Assembly: GCF_008000815.1 (NCBI RefSeq)
Contig: NZ_CP042806.1
Span: 4,836,001-4,900,000, forward strand
DNA from: Terriglobus albidus
GTDB lineage: Bacteria > Acidobacteriota > Terriglobia > Terriglobales > Acidobacteriaceae
Direction of reading: 5' to 3'
DNA: 64,000 bases
A model generated the notes under the pieces. That model was given only the letters and a program-made list of their open reading frames with translations, was not told where the DNA came from and did not search any database. The position numbers were made by a program, and so were the translations under genes. Shown piece after piece: positions 31,693 through 40,646 of this stretch. The number at the start of each line of letters is the position of its first letter. The first letter of the stretch is position 1.

Positions 31693-32745
31693 ATGATTCA
31701 GACGGCCCAGCAGCACCCGCTTCTCTCCACCTCGTTTCCCGCCGAGTTCACGCCCGGCGCCCGCTCCGCAGTGCGCACTTGCCTACGCGTTCAGCCGGAA
31801 GAAAAAGTCACTCTCATCACCGATGAGAAGTGTCTACCCATCGCAGCCTCCATCGCGGCAGAGCTGGAGGCTGTGGGCTGTATCTGGAATGGCTTTGTTT
31901 TAGAACAACTTGCGCCCCGGCCGCTGGCAAACATGCCGCAGGCGGTTCTGGACGATATGGAGACCTCCCAGGTCTCAATCTTCGCCGTCGAGGTGCAGTC
32001 GAACGAGCTGCGCAGCCGCATGCAGATGACCGACGTTGTGAATCGCCAGGGAATCCGCCATGCCCACATGGTGAACATCACTCCTGAGATCATGACTCAG
32101 GGCATGCGCGCCGATTACCGAGCCGTCGATGCTCTCTCCCAGGCTGTGCTGGACCGCGTGCAAAAAGCGACCTACGTCCGCGCCACCACCCCAGCGGGAA
32201 CCGATCTGCATGTGGCGCTCTCGCCGGAATACAAGTGGTTCAAGACCTCCGGCATCATCTCGCGGGAGAAGTGGGGCAATCTGCCCGGCGGCGAGTGTTT
32301 CACCGCGCCGGGAGAAGTCAACGGAGTCTTTGTCGTGGACGGCGTTGTGGGCGACTTTCTCTGCGCCCGTTACGGCATTCTGGAGCACACCCCGCTTACG
32401 ATCTGGATCGAAGGCAACCGTATCCGCCGGGTGGCTTGTGACAACAAGCAGCTCGAAGAAGACTTCTGGGACTACACCCACACCGACGGCAACTCCGACC
32501 GCGTGGGCGAGTTTGCCATCGGCACCAACATCGGCGTCACCAAGGTGATCGGCAATATCCTGCAGGACGAAAAGTTCCCCGGTATCCATATCGCCTTCGG
32601 CGACCCGTACGGGGCGCACACCGGCGCGCCCTGGAGGTCATCGACACATATCGATGTCGTGGGCCTGCACTTCAATATCTGGCTGGGCGATGAACATGGG
32701 GAGACCCAGATCATGCAGAATGGCGAGTTTCTGATTAAGCCGTAA
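31693..32745 (+). CDS. M29-like metallo-aminopeptidase
   Basis: 350 aa, no signal peptide. Putative metal and active-site residues are in LPGGECFTAPGEVNG, SDRVGEFAIGTNIGVTK, HIAFGDPYGAHTGA and SSTHIDVVGL, the order seen in M29-type leucine aminopeptidases (thermophilic AmpS/AmpT family). The ATG opens MIQTAQQHPLLST. It is predicted to be cytoplasmic, so it would act on imported peptides, whereas the neighbouring aminotransferase is exported. A terminator separates the two. Confidence 0.85.
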   Translation: MIQTAQQHPLLSTSFPAEFTPGARSAVRTCLRVQPEEKVTLITDEKCLPIAASIAAELEAVGCIWNGFVLEQLAPRPLANMPQAVLDDMETSQVSIFAVEVQSNELRSRMQMTDVVNRQGIRHAHMVNITPEIMTQGMRADYRAVDALSQAVLDRVQKATYVRATTPAGTDLHVALSPEYKWFKTSGIISREKWGNLPGGECFTAPGEVNGVFVVDGVVGDFLCARYGILEHTPLTIWIEGNRIRRVACDNKQLEEDFWDYTHTDGNSDRVGEFAIGTNIGVTKVIGNILQDEKFPGIHIAFGDPYGAHTGAPWRSSTHIDVVGLHFNIWLGDEHGETQIMQNGEFLIKP

Positions 32746-32774
32746 GTATCGGCAGAGTTCGATATTTCTTTTGG

Positions 32775-32907
32775 TTGTCATCTCGTAGAGATTTGCTTGT
32801 AACTCTGTTCCTGCTCGAAACGCAGCGGTAGAGAAGCAGATTTCTCCGCTACTCTTCACCCCAGCCAGCAAAGCTGGCCGGGGACCCCGATCGCTACGAA
32901 ATGACAA
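32775..32907 (-). repeat. Inverted-repeat element sharing the GGTCCCC core
   Basis: About 133 bp, with imperfect outer repeats TTGTCATCTCGTAG and CTACGAAATGACAA. It contains CACCCCAGCCAGCAAAGCTG-GCCGGGGACCCCGAT (about 32857-32893), which is the reverse complement of the core at about 5178-5211, with two mismatches or so. It is a dispersed repeat with no gene. It lies between the aminopeptidase and aldo/keto reductase genes, next to MITE copy 5. Confidence 0.65.
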
Positions 32908-32975
32908 AAAAGTGCCAAGGACGCTGCCTGAGCCGGTTTTTCCTCTTGTCGCGCGCATCTCATACAATCGCGAGA

Positions 32976-33090
32976 TAGAGCATTTCACTGTTGCTGGGAA
33001 TTCCGGAAGAGGAGTGCAGCGGCGTTTTCATTACGGAAAACGCTAATAGATGCGCAAGCCCCGCACTACACCTACAGTGAACATGCTCTA
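32976..33090 (+). mobile_element. Palindromic MITE-like element, copy 5
   Basis: 115 bp with TA at both edges. The ends read TAGAGCATTTCACTG and CAGTGAACATGCTCTA: the third-arm change CAC/GTG is compensated on the two arms, which keeps the stem. It ends four bases before the AAAGGAG ribosome-binding site of the aldo/keto reductase gene. Confidence 0.9.
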
Positions 33091-33108
33091 TTGCCAAAGG
33101 AGCGATGC

Positions 33109-34059
33109 GTGAACTTCAACATTCTCGGCAACTCAGATATGCAGCTTTCCCCGATCGGATTCGGCGCCTGGGCTATCGGCGGCGGAGGATGGGCCTTCGG
33201 CTGGGGCGCGCAGGAAGATACAGACTCCATCACTGCCATCGAGCGCGCTCTGGATCTCGGCCTCAATTGGATTGACACCGCTGCCGTCTACGGCCTGGGA
33301 CACTCTGAACAGGTCGTCGCCAAGGCGCTGCGCAAGTCTGCGCACAAGCCGTGGATCTTCACCAAGTCCAGTATGGTGTGGGATGACAAGGGCAACATCA
33401 CCAACTCCATGAAGCAGATCAAGCGGGAGTGTGAAGATTCGCTACGCCGTCTGAATCTCGATGTGATCGATCTGTATCAGATCCACTGGCCGAAGCCCGA
33501 TGAAGAGATCGAAGAGGGCTGGGCGGCCATGGCAGAGCTGCAGCGCGAAGGGAAGGTACGCTGGATCGGCGTTTCGAACTTCTCCGTCGACCAGATGAAG
33601 CGTGCACAGAAGATCGCTCCCATCACTTCGCTGCAGCCGCCTTACTCCATGCTGAAGCGCGACTACGAGGCGGAGGTGCTTCCCTTCTGCCGCGAGAACG
33701 GCATCGGCGTCATCAACTACTCGCCCATGCAGAGCGGTATGCTCACCGGCAAAATGACCAAAGAGCGCGTCGCCCAGATGCCGGACGACGACTTCCGCAA
33801 GCGCGCCCTTAACTATCAGGAGCCGAAGCTCTCGCAGAACCTCAAGGTCGCGGACAAACTGAAGGAGATCGGAGCGAAGTACGGTGTCACCGCCGGCGTG
33901 ATCGCCATCGCCTGGACGCTGAAGAACCCCGCGATTACGGCGGCCATCGTCGGTGGACGCAATCCGCAGCAGGTGGAAGAAACGGCAGAGGCACTCGACT
34001 TCGTTCTGCCGGACGAAGAATACAAAGCAATCAACGACTATCTACAATCAAACGCATAG
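33109..34059 (+). CDS. Aldo/keto reductase
   Basis: 316 aa. The GTG at 33109 is six bases after AAAGGAG; the frame extends back to 33091 only into the palindromic element. TIM-barrel aldo/keto reductase features: FGAWAIGGGGW, NWIDTAAVYGLGHSEQ (catalytic Asp and Tyr), the Lys of WIFTKSSMVW, YQIHWPKP (His) and VGGRNPQQVEETAEAL for NADPH binding. It resembles AKR11/L-glyceraldehyde-3-phosphate reductase-type or plant-like potassium-channel beta relatives, cytoplasmic. The substrate is unknown. It is followed by nnr, after a hairpin. Confidence 0.92.
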   Translation: MNFNILGNSDMQLSPIGFGAWAIGGGGWAFGWGAQEDTDSITAIERALDLGLNWIDTAAVYGLGHSEQVVAKALRKSAHKPWIFTKSSMVWDDKGNITNSMKQIKRECEDSLRRLNLDVIDLYQIHWPKPDEEIEEGWAAMAELQREGKVRWIGVSNFSVDQMKRAQKIAPITSLQPPYSMLKRDYEAEVLPFCRENGIGVINYSPMQSGMLTGKMTKERVAQMPDDDFRKRALNYQEPKLSQNLKVADKLKEIGAKYGVTAGVIAIAWTLKNPAITAAIVGGRNPQQVEETAEALDFVLPDEEYKAINDYLQSNA

Positions 34060-34067
34060 GCTTTGCG

Positions 34068-34097
34068 GCTCTGCCCGTCCCTCTGGACGAGCAGAGC
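34068..34097 (+). other. Hairpin between the reductase and nnr genes
   Basis: GCTCTGC / GCAGAGC with CGTCC / GGACG inside and a CTCT loop. There is no T-tract, so it is not a classic terminator. It may be a 3'-end stabiliser or a leader structure for nnr. Confidence 0.5.
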
Positions 34098-34117
34098 TAC
34101 ACTGCATGGACGTTTGT

Positions 34118-35674
34118 ATGAAGATTCTTACCGCAGAGCAGATGGGCGAGACCGACCGGCGCACCGCCGCCGAGTTCGGCGTCTCCATGCAGGAGTTGAT
34201 GGACAACGCCGGCACCTCGGTCGCGCGCTTTGCGCTGCGGCGTTATCCCGAGGCGCGCCGCATCGTCGTCCTCTGTGGCAAGGGCAATAACGGAGGCGAT
34301 GGCTTCGTCGCCGCTCACCGGCTGCACGCGGCCGGGCGGAAGGTGCAGGTGATCGTTCTGGCCGCGGGCAAAGACGATCTGCGTGGCGATGCCGCCAACG
34401 CCTTCAGCGCACTGGATGCACCGGTGATCTTCGCGACGGAAAGCATCGTCCTTCCCGAAGCCGATCTCTATATCGATGCCATCCTCGGTACCGGGTTCAA
34501 GCCGCCGATGCGTGGCCTGGCTTGCAACCTGCGGGCACAACTGACCCAGCTTGCAAAACCTGTTTTGGCCGTAGATCTCCCTTCCGGATGGGATGCTGAC
34601 TCGCATGGAGCCACCGCGGGCGACGCATTTCCCGCCGATGCGGTCGTAACCTTCACCGCTCCAAAGCCGGCTCACATCTTCGGCCAGATGAACCGGGATG
34701 GCGCCTTCGGTGCTGTCGCCGTGGCCCCGATCGGCTCACCTGCTGAATCTCTCCCCAAAGCCGATCTCACCTGGACCGGATCTTCCAAAGCGCTGACGGA
34801 GACACCTCGCCCACTGAACAGCAACAAGGGCAGATTCGGACACGTGCTGGTGCTCGGCGGCTCAAGGGGAAAGTCCGGTGCTGCCGCAATGGCTTCCCTC
34901 GCCGCATTGCGCTCCGGTGCAGGCCTGGTTACAGCCGCGGTGCCTGATTCTGTGCTCGATTCGGTAGCCCGCATCGCTCCCGAATTGATGTGCCTGCCAC
35001 TGCAAGAGATCGACGGGCACGTCGCTCTAGCGAACTTCGAAACGCGCACCCAGTGGCTTGAGAAGATCAGCGTTCTCGCCATCGGTCCCGGTCTTGGAAC
35101 ACAGCCGGAGACGACCGAGTTCGTCCGCCGCGCGGTGCTTAAAACAGCTCTTCCGGTCGTCATCGATGCCGACGCCCTGAATGCCTTTGCTGAAAAACCG
35201 GAGCTGCTGCGCGCGCAAGCCGGACGTGTGATGGTGCTGACACCGCACCCAGGCGAGATGGCCCGCCTTCTCGGCATCACCGTCAAAGAGGTAGAGGCCG
35301 ACCGGATCGGGCTCGCCCGTTACTATGCCACCGACCGCAACCTGACCCTGGTGCTGAAGGGCTGGCGGACCCTGGTGGCGCATCCCGATGGAGAGATCTC
35401 CGTCAACACCACCGGGCATCCCGCGATGTCGAAGGGCGGCAGTGGAGACATTCTGACCGGCATGGTGGCAGCCATGCTGGCGCAGCATCCCGATCACGTT
35501 AAAGACGCGGTCAACACCGCTGTCTATCTACACGGTCTCGCCGGCATGATGGCCGCGCGCAACCAGGACGAACATACGGTGCTGGCCACCGACACATTGG
35601 CCCATCTGAGCGACGCCTTCCGCTACCGCATTGCGGACGAAGACGGCCTCACCTGGGTTGGAGGACTTCGCTAG
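34118..35674 (+). CDS. nnr: Bifunctional NAD(P)H-hydrate repair enzyme Nnr
   Basis: 518 aa. The N-terminal half is the YjeF_N epimerase (MKILTAEQMGETDRR, LCGKGNNGGDGFVAAHRL, AVDLPSGWDADSH) and the C-terminal half the ADP/ATP-dependent dehydratase (NKGRFGHVLVLGGSRGKSGA, VLTPHPGEMARLLG, MSKGGSGDILTGMVAAML). Together they repair damaged NADH and NADPH hydrates in the cytoplasm. The fusion is common in bacteria. I use the ATG at 34118, where the family normally begins; an in-frame ATG at 34106 is possible. tsaE starts four bases after its stop, a common pairing. Confidence 0.96.
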   Translation: MKILTAEQMGETDRRTAAEFGVSMQELMDNAGTSVARFALRRYPEARRIVVLCGKGNNGGDGFVAAHRLHAAGRKVQVIVLAAGKDDLRGDAANAFSALDAPVIFATESIVLPEADLYIDAILGTGFKPPMRGLACNLRAQLTQLAKPVLAVDLPSGWDADSHGATAGDAFPADAVVTFTAPKPAHIFGQMNRDGAFGAVAVAPIGSPAESLPKADLTWTGSSKALTETPRPLNSNKGRFGHVLVLGGSRGKSGAAAMASLAALRSGAGLVTAAVPDSVLDSVARIAPELMCLPLQEIDGHVALANFETRTQWLEKISVLAIGPGLGTQPETTEFVRRAVLKTALPVVIDADALNAFAEKPELLRAQAGRVMVLTPHPGEMARLLGITVKEVEADRIGLARYYATDRNLTLVLKGWRTLVAHPDGEISVNTTGHPAMSKGGSGDILTGMVAAMLAQHPDHVKDAVNTAVYLHGLAGMMAARNQDEHTVLATDTLAHLSDAFRYRIADEDGLTWVGGLR

Positions 35675-35678
35675 TTTC

Positions 35679-36116
35679 ATGCTCGTAAAAAGATTCAAGA
35701 CCCGCTCCGTGGAGGGCACGCTTGCGCTTGGCCCGAATATGGCCGAAAAGCTGATGCCGACACCGAAGCTGATTCTGCTGCGCGGCGAGTTAGGCGCCGG
35801 GAAAACCACCCTGGTGAAAGGCATCGCCCAGGCGCTAACCGGCGTCGATCCGGAGGAGGTCACCAGCCCGACCTTCACACTCGTGCATGAGTACGCAGGA
35901 CCGAAGGTGCATCTGTATCATCTCGACCTTTACCGTTTGGAAAAGGAAGAAGAGCTTGCGGCGCTCGGTATCGACGAGATGGCCTCGCAGCCTGATGCTC
36001 TTGTCCTGGTGGAGTGGGGTGATAAGTTTCAGAGCGTGATTCAGCGCGCCAGTGGACAGATCATGATGCGGGCGAATGAGCTGGATGAGCGGGAGATCTT
36101 TTTGGAGATTCTGTAG
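35679..36116 (+). CDS. tsaE: tRNA threonylcarbamoyladenosine biosynthesis ATPase TsaE
   Basis: 145 aa. Walker A GELGAGKTT (LLRGELGAGKTTLVKGI), the family motif SPTFTLVHEY and the DLYRLEKEEEL block identify TsaE, which works with TsaB and TsaD to make t6A in tRNAs. ATG at 35679; a longer frame upstream overlaps nnr. It is co-transcribed with nnr, with a four-base gap. Confidence 0.95.
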   Translation: MLVKRFKTRSVEGTLALGPNMAEKLMPTPKLILLRGELGAGKTTLVKGIAQALTGVDPEEVTSPTFTLVHEYAGPKVHLYHLDLYRLEKEEELAALGIDEMASQPDALVLVEWGDKFQSVIQRASGQIMMRANELDEREIFLEIL

Positions 36117-36148
36117 GACTGCTCTTGAAAGATCGATACCACTTGAAG

Positions 36149-36245
36149 GTGTCATCCTGAGCGAAGCGAAGGACCCGTTGTGTTGGCACCTTTATACTTC
36201 CGGGCAGCCCATGAAGCAGGTCCTTCGCTGCGCTCAGGATGACAA
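36149..36245. repeat. Palindromic repeat, GTCATCCTGAGCG family
   Basis: GTGTCATCCTGAGCGAAGCGAAGGA at the left pairs with TCCTTCGCTGCGCTCAGGATGAC at the right around a ~50-base spacer. It is a long intergenic hairpin, about 33 bases after the tsaE stop, in the convergent gap before the TonB-like gene. It is similar in layout to, but different in sequence from, the MITE family. It may act as a bidirectional terminator. Confidence 0.75.
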
Positions 36246-36278
36246 AATTTGTTTGAGTGCCAGCTCCGAATGTTTGCC

Positions 36279-36926
36279 TTAGTTCGATTCCAGCGTGATG
36301 CACTCCCATCCGCATCCGCCAGGGTTCCTGCGGCGGTCGAAGTGGAAGTGGAGTTCCTGCTCGCTGCTGATGGGTCTGCCGTTCTTCACTGCCGGATGAA
36401 AGACCCACTGCTGTACGGTAGCCAGCACCATCTGGTCGATCTGCGTTCCCATTCCTCTACGCGCGTGCACCCGGGCAATGTGACCGGTATCGTCGATCTG
36501 CAGATCGACGAAGATATCGCCGGTAGCGCCGACCGCTGATAAGTCCGGACGTTCCTGGGGGAACGCCTGCACGTAGGCGATGCTCACATTTCCATCGCCC
36601 AATGCTTCATTGCCGCGCTCCCCTGGAGGATCGACCGGAGGCGTCACCACCACTGGAGCCTCTACCACGTTCTTCCGAGGGGTGTGATGCTTCAAGGCCC
36701 GCTTCACCTCATGCGTCTGCGAGAGCTTTCCGGGGTTGTAGGTCATCATCACCCTGGCGCCTTGGCGGGTACCGGCCGGTTTGAGCTTCCGCGCTCCAAT
36801 CCACCATGCGTTCGCAACAACAAAGAGCGTGAGCAGATGCAGTCCTGTCGACACAGCAACCCTGCCCTGCTGCGTCTGCAGCAGGAGCGCCGAACGCTGT
36901 CTCCACAACAGGAGCTGCTCTCCCAT
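36279..36926 (-). CDS. TonB family C-terminal domain protein
   Basis: 215 aa. One membrane span near the N-terminus (VAVSTGLHLLTLFVVANAWW), a Pro-rich linker (VVEAPVVVTPPVDPPGERG) and a C-terminal TonB-type domain (DIFVDLQIDDTGHIARVHARRG, MVLATVQQWVFHPAVKNGRPI). The design fits an energy transducer to outer-membrane receptors, here without ExbB/ExbD nearby. A start at 36926 is preceded by GAGAGG; an in-frame start at 36953 adds MSPMGERAL. The C-terminus has two Cys (GCGWEC). It may serve the two Oar-like receptors in the window. Confidence 0.82.
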   Translation of the reverse strand: MGEQLLLWRQRSALLLQTQQGRVAVSTGLHLLTLFVVANAWWIGARKLKPAGTRQGARVMMTYNPGKLSQTHEVKRALKHHTPRKNVVEAPVVVTPPVDPPGERGNEALGDGNVSIAYVQAFPQERPDLSAVGATGDIFVDLQIDDTGHIARVHARRGMGTQIDQMVLATVQQWVFHPAVKNGRPISSEQELHFHFDRRRNPGGCGWECITLESN

Positions 36927-37021
36927 GAGGGCCCTCTCTCCCATGGGGCTCATCGTATCGCAGCGATCCGGCAGGAAGCGACAGCTTTCCTGCGATGCAA
37001 ACTACAAGATAGACTTCTGCG

Positions 37022-37558
37022 GTGAAATTCCTGCCACTATCAGCCGTCGTCGCGACCGCACTCCTCTGCCCGGCCCTCCCGTCCCAGACCGCAAAGGTCG
37101 GTCCCGCCGGCAAGCCCGCCGCAACGAAGACGCTGCCGCCTTTTTCCGGTACGTGGATGCTGAATCCACAGCGCAGCAAGTTGACTCGGCACATCGAGGG
37201 CGAGAGCAAAGCCGTCATCCAGTACGACGGCAAGACCTGGCACTACATCCATTCGCACCAGGAGACTCCCAATGACGAGCCAGATGCGTGGCAGGTGACG
37301 CTGGAAGTCAACTCACCCAGACTGCATGTCGAACCGGGCGACGAAGTCACCTTCCGCTCGCGGATCCGCCAGCAGGGCAACGCTATGTTGTTGGAAGAAT
37401 GGGGCACTACCGGGCACGGCCAGAAGATTCACAACACCGTGCGCTACACCCTGGAAGACAGCAACAATACGCTGGTGCAGACCGAGGTCTCGGTCGGTCC
37501 GCTCGGCCCCGTACGTAATGTCTACGTTCTGGAGCGCGTGCGGACCACCGCAGAGTGA
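37022..37558 (+). CDS. Secreted protein of unknown function
   Basis: 178 aa with a GTG start and a signal peptide (FLPLSAVVATALLCPALPS). The mature part begins with SGTWMLNPQRSKLTRH, a motif common in acidobacterial secreted lipocalin-like or beta-rich proteins. No catalytic residues are visible. It is convergent with the downstream transpeptidase gene, with a palindromic element between them. Confidence 0.75.
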   Translation: MKFLPLSAVVATALLCPALPSQTAKVGPAGKPAATKTLPPFSGTWMLNPQRSKLTRHIEGESKAVIQYDGKTWHYIHSHQETPNDEPDAWQVTLEVNSPRLHVEPGDEVTFRSRIRQQGNAMLLEEWGTTGHGQKIHNTVRYTLEDSNNTLVQTEVSVGPLGPVRNVYVLERVRTTAE

Positions 37559-37566
37559 GAAGGGAT

Positions 37567-37677
37567 TAGAGCATTTTTCCTGTTGCTGGGTATCCCTGGA
37601 GGAGCGTGCAGCGGCGTTTTCATTGGGGAAAACGCCCATAGATGTGCCCGCAATACACCTACAGGAAAAATGCTCTA
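37567..37677 (+). mobile_element. Palindromic MITE-like element, copy 6
   Basis: 111 bp, TA at both edges. TTAGAGCATTTTTCCTGT on the left and ACAGGAAAAATGCTCTA on the right. On the minus strand the right edge TA plus G is the TAG stop (37677-37675) of the transpeptidase gene. It lies in a convergent gap and may act as its terminator. Confidence 0.92.
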
Positions 37678-38997
37678 CTGCGATACGCCCACGGCAACCT
37701 GCTTGGGCTCATCCGAGCCTGCAGCAGTTGTGGCCGGAGCCGTTTTCTGCAGGAAGTAGCTCTTGTCGGCCATCGAACGATAGAAGATTCCAGTCAGCTC
37801 AGCCGCCTTCGGACCGAAGGTCGGACGTCCGCCTTCCAGGAAGAAGACCGTCACCATCCGGCCGACTGGAGTGTCCGCATAAGAGGCGAACCAACCATAG
37901 CGCGTTCCGTTGTTGGAGCAGGTGCCAGTCTTGCCGAGCACCGGGAACTCCTTGAAATTGGCGCGCAGCGAGCGGGCGGTACCGTAGCGGGCATCGACCG
38001 CGCCGGCCATACCGGGCAGCATCTCCGGGATCAGCGGAGCGATGTCGAGCGTCCGCTTCACCTTTGGCTGGAAGTTCGCGACAGCGTCCGCCGTGGTGGG
38101 GTGCTGCAGATAGTAGAGCGTGCCGCCGTTGGCGATAGCAGAGACCAGAGCGCCGAGCTGCAGCGGAGTCATCGAGATGCTCTCACCAAAAGAGCACATA
38201 CGGCCCACGCCACCCAGCTTCTCCGGCAGTTCCTCATCGGGGTAGACACCGAGCTGCTCGCCATCAATGTTGTAGCCGGCCAGTTCGCCCAGGCCAAACA
38301 TGTTGGCGTAGTGCTTGACCCGCTCAAAGCCCATGCGGCGGCCCAGAACCTCAAAGTACGGATTCACCGACTTGGCAAGGGCGTAGTCCAGATCCACGTT
38401 GTAGTGGCCACCGAGGTTGACCGGCGTGTCGTGCTTGATCAGGCCTTCGGAGAGAGCCGCCAGGGCCACACTCAGCTTGATGGTGGAGCAGGGTTCAGCT
38501 CCGCGCGAGAGCGCCAGCTTCTGGTTGACCATGGCCAGGACACGGCCGTTGGTGGGATCGATCGCCACCGCGGTGCCATTCATATTGCCCAGAGCCTGGA
38601 TCAGAGACTCGCGGACTACCGGATCCTCTCCGGTCGCGACATCGCCCAGCGTTAGATTGTCCGCGAAGGAGCTGGCTGTAAAACGCTCAGAGAACCGGCC
38701 GGCGCGGGTTCGCTTAACGGCCAGTCTCGGCGCAGCGCCGCGTTTTCCCTTAGTAGCAACAGCCTTCGACCTGGCGGCTGGGGCTGCCTTAGCGGCTGCC
38801 GCCGATTTTCCGGCGCGGCGGCTGTGCTGCAGGCCGGCAAGATGCGCCTTTCCGCGAGTACTCTCCTGTACCTTGGAGCCTCCCCGGGTGCGCCTTGCAC
38901 TTGTCGGCGTGGGGTCGGCCGCCAATGCGGCGGCTGTGGAAACAGCGAGAATACCTACAACCAGTCCTGGAAAAAACTTCTTAAAGCCCTGAATCAT
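37675..38997 (-). CDS. Penicillin-binding transpeptidase-domain protein next to ftsZ
   Basis: About 440 aa. A signal/membrane N-terminus (FFPGLVVGILAVSTAAALAA), then ~90 residues rich in Arg, Lys and Ala, then a transpeptidase domain with SxxK box around S171 (CSTIK), SxN in KSVNPYFEV and KTG with K356 (LGKTGTC). The usual PBP dimerisation domain is missing. It is the last gene of the dcw segment, 138 bases from ftsZ, so it probably helps division-wall synthesis, but it is not FtsI by length. The ATG at 38997 is used; a GTG nine bases upstream is possible. Its stop TAG comes from the palindromic element. Confidence 0.85.
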   Translation of the reverse strand: MIQGFKKFFPGLVVGILAVSTAAALAADPTPTSARRTRGGSKVQESTRGKAHLAGLQHSRRAGKSAAAAKAAPAARSKAVATKGKRGAAPRLAVKRTRAGRFSERFTASSFADNLTLGDVATGEDPVVRESLIQALGNMNGTAVAIDPTNGRVLAMVNQKLALSRGAEPCSTIKLSVALAALSEGLIKHDTPVNLGGHYNVDLDYALAKSVNPYFEVLGRRMGFERVKHYANMFGLGELAGYNIDGEQLGVYPDEELPEKLGGVGRMCSFGESISMTPLQLGALVSAIANGGTLYYLQHPTTADAVANFQPKVKRTLDIAPLIPEMLPGMAGAVDARYGTARSLRANFKEFPVLGKTGTCSNNGTRYGWFASYADTPVGRMVTVFFLEGGRPTFGPKAAELTGIFYRSMADKSYFLQKTAPATTAAGSDEPKQVAVGVSQ

Positions 38998-39134
38998 GCG
39001 TCGCACATCCCTGCGCCAACCCGTGCTAAGCGCCGATTTTTATTCTTTTTATCCTACCTTGATCTGACCAAAATCGATCAGATCCGGCGCCATACAACTT
39101 TAGACGCGTTTGCCCAATACGGAACGCGTTTTTT

Positions 39135-40511
39135 TTACATGCCTCCACGCCGTAGAAACGCTGGAATATCCAGCTCATCCTGCTCTTGACGTACGGTAGC
39201 CGACGGAGTGGAGGCAAAAGTTGCCACCGGCTCCGGAACCACAGGAGCAGCCGCGACCGGCGCGGGCTGTTCGACCGGCGCCGCCACCTCCGGCGTTGTC
39301 TCCACCCACTGCTGCGGCGGCGGAGCAGCCGACTCACGACGCTCGCGACCCGTTAGAAAGAACTCGTCTTCGAAGACCGATGGCGACTCGGGCCGCTGGG
39401 CGATCGGAATCTCCACCTTTTGCATGACCGGAGTCTCGCTGGCAAAACGCGGCATCGCAGAGGGGCGGGCGTCGTAGCGGACTGCAGGCTCCATCGCCTC
39501 CTGCAACATGCGTTCGCGGCGCTGCGGCATCTCCTGCTTGAAGCCGGTGGCGATGACGGTAATCTTCACATCCTCGCCCATCGACTCATCCTGCACCGCA
39601 CCGAAGATGATGTTGGCATCCTCATGCGCAGCGTTCTGAATGATGGTGGAGGCTTCGTTGACCTCGCTCAGCTTCAGCGAGCTGGATCCGGTGATGTTGA
39701 TCAGGATGCCGCGTGCTCCATCGATCGCGCCGGCTTCCAGGAGAGGCGAAGCCATGGCGGCGATCGCAGCTTCCACTGCACGGTTCTGTCCCGCGCGTAC
39801 GGCCGTTCCCATCACCGCATAGCCCATGCCCGCCATCGTTGTTTTCACGTCGGCGAAGTCGCGGTTGATGATGCCGGGGATGGTGATGATGTCCGAGATT
39901 CCCTGCACGCCCTGGCGAAGCACATCGTCCGCAATGCGGAAGCTCTCGAAGAAGCCCGCGTCCTTGGCGACAGCCAGCAGCTTCTCGTTGGGGATAACGA
40001 TGACGGTGTCGACCGCATCCAGCAGCTCCTGCAGACCACGCTCGGCCTGCATCATGCGGCGCTTGCCTTCAAACCCGAACGGCCGCGTCACCACAGCCAC
40101 CGTCAACGCACCCATCTCGCTGGCCAGCGAGGCGATCACCGGAGCGGAGCCGGTTCCTGTGCCTCCGCCCAGACCGGCCGTGACAAAGACCATGTCCGCG
40201 CCTTCCAGCGCCTCAATGATCTTGTCGGAGTCCTCCAGAGCCGCGCGGCGGCCTACGTCAGGGTTCGCGCCGGCGCCCAGACCAGAGGTCAGCTTCACGC
40301 CGAGCTGCAGTTTCACCGGCGCCAGAGAGCCTTCGAGCGCCTGAGCGTCCGTATTGGCGGCGATAAACTCCACGCCTTCCACTTTGGCCGCGATCATGCG
40401 ATTGACCGCGTTGCCGCCACCACCACCTACGCCGATGACCTTAATCTTGGCGCCGGTGCGGGTCTCATCGTTGTAGTGAATGCGGATCGGATCTTGGGGC
40501 GTATTCGACAT
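39135..40511 (-). CDS. ftsZ: Cell division GTPase FtsZ
   Basis: 458 aa. The GTP-binding loop is [12 protein letters not shown], with [17 protein letters not shown] at the start and [10 protein letters not shown] later. A long Pro/Ala-rich linker leads to the conserved C-terminal peptide [14 protein letters not shown], which binds FtsA and ZipA-type partners. It forms the Z-ring. It follows ftsA with a 135-base gap, normal dcw order. Confidence 0.98.
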   Translation of the reverse strand: MSNTPQDPIRIHYNDETRTGAKIKVIGVGGGGGNAVNRMIAAKVEGVEFIAANTDAQALEGSLAPVKLQLGVKLTSGLGAGANPDVGRRAALEDSDKIIEALEGADMVFVTAGLGGGTGTGSAPVIASLASEMGALTVAVVTRPFGFEGKRRMMQAERGLQELLDAVDTVIVIPNEKLLAVAKDAGFFESFRIADDVLRQGVQGISDIITIPGIINRDFADVKTTMAGMGYAVMGTAVRAGQNRAVEAAIAAMASPLLEAGAIDGARGILINITGSSSLKLSEVNEASTIIQNAAHEDANIIFGAVQDESMGEDVKITVIATGFKQEMPQRRERMLQEAMEPAVRYDARPSAMPRFASETPVMQKVEIPIAQRPESPSVFEDEFFLTGRERRESAAPPPQQWVETTPEVAAPVEQPAPVAAAPVVPEPVATFASTPSATVRQEQDELDIPAFLRRGGM

Positions 40512-40646
40512 GGGAATGCGTTAACTCCTGCGTTAATGGTCATTCTGTCATTCGTCCGCTTGCAAAGAAATGCGGAAAAGCAAATGACGGTTATCAAAGT
40601 CGATTCCTGAGGCCGAATCAGGACTATCTTGTGACAGCGGGGATGA

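Noticed and set aside
36149-36245. Treating the tsaE-downstream palindrome as a tenth MITE copy
   Set aside because: Arms (GTCATCCTGAGCG) and spacer are different from the GAGCATTTTCCC family.
39420-40610. ~396-codon plus-strand frame over ftsZ
   Set aside because: ftsZ is certain on the minus strand; the frame is a shadow, rich in Arg/His as expected.
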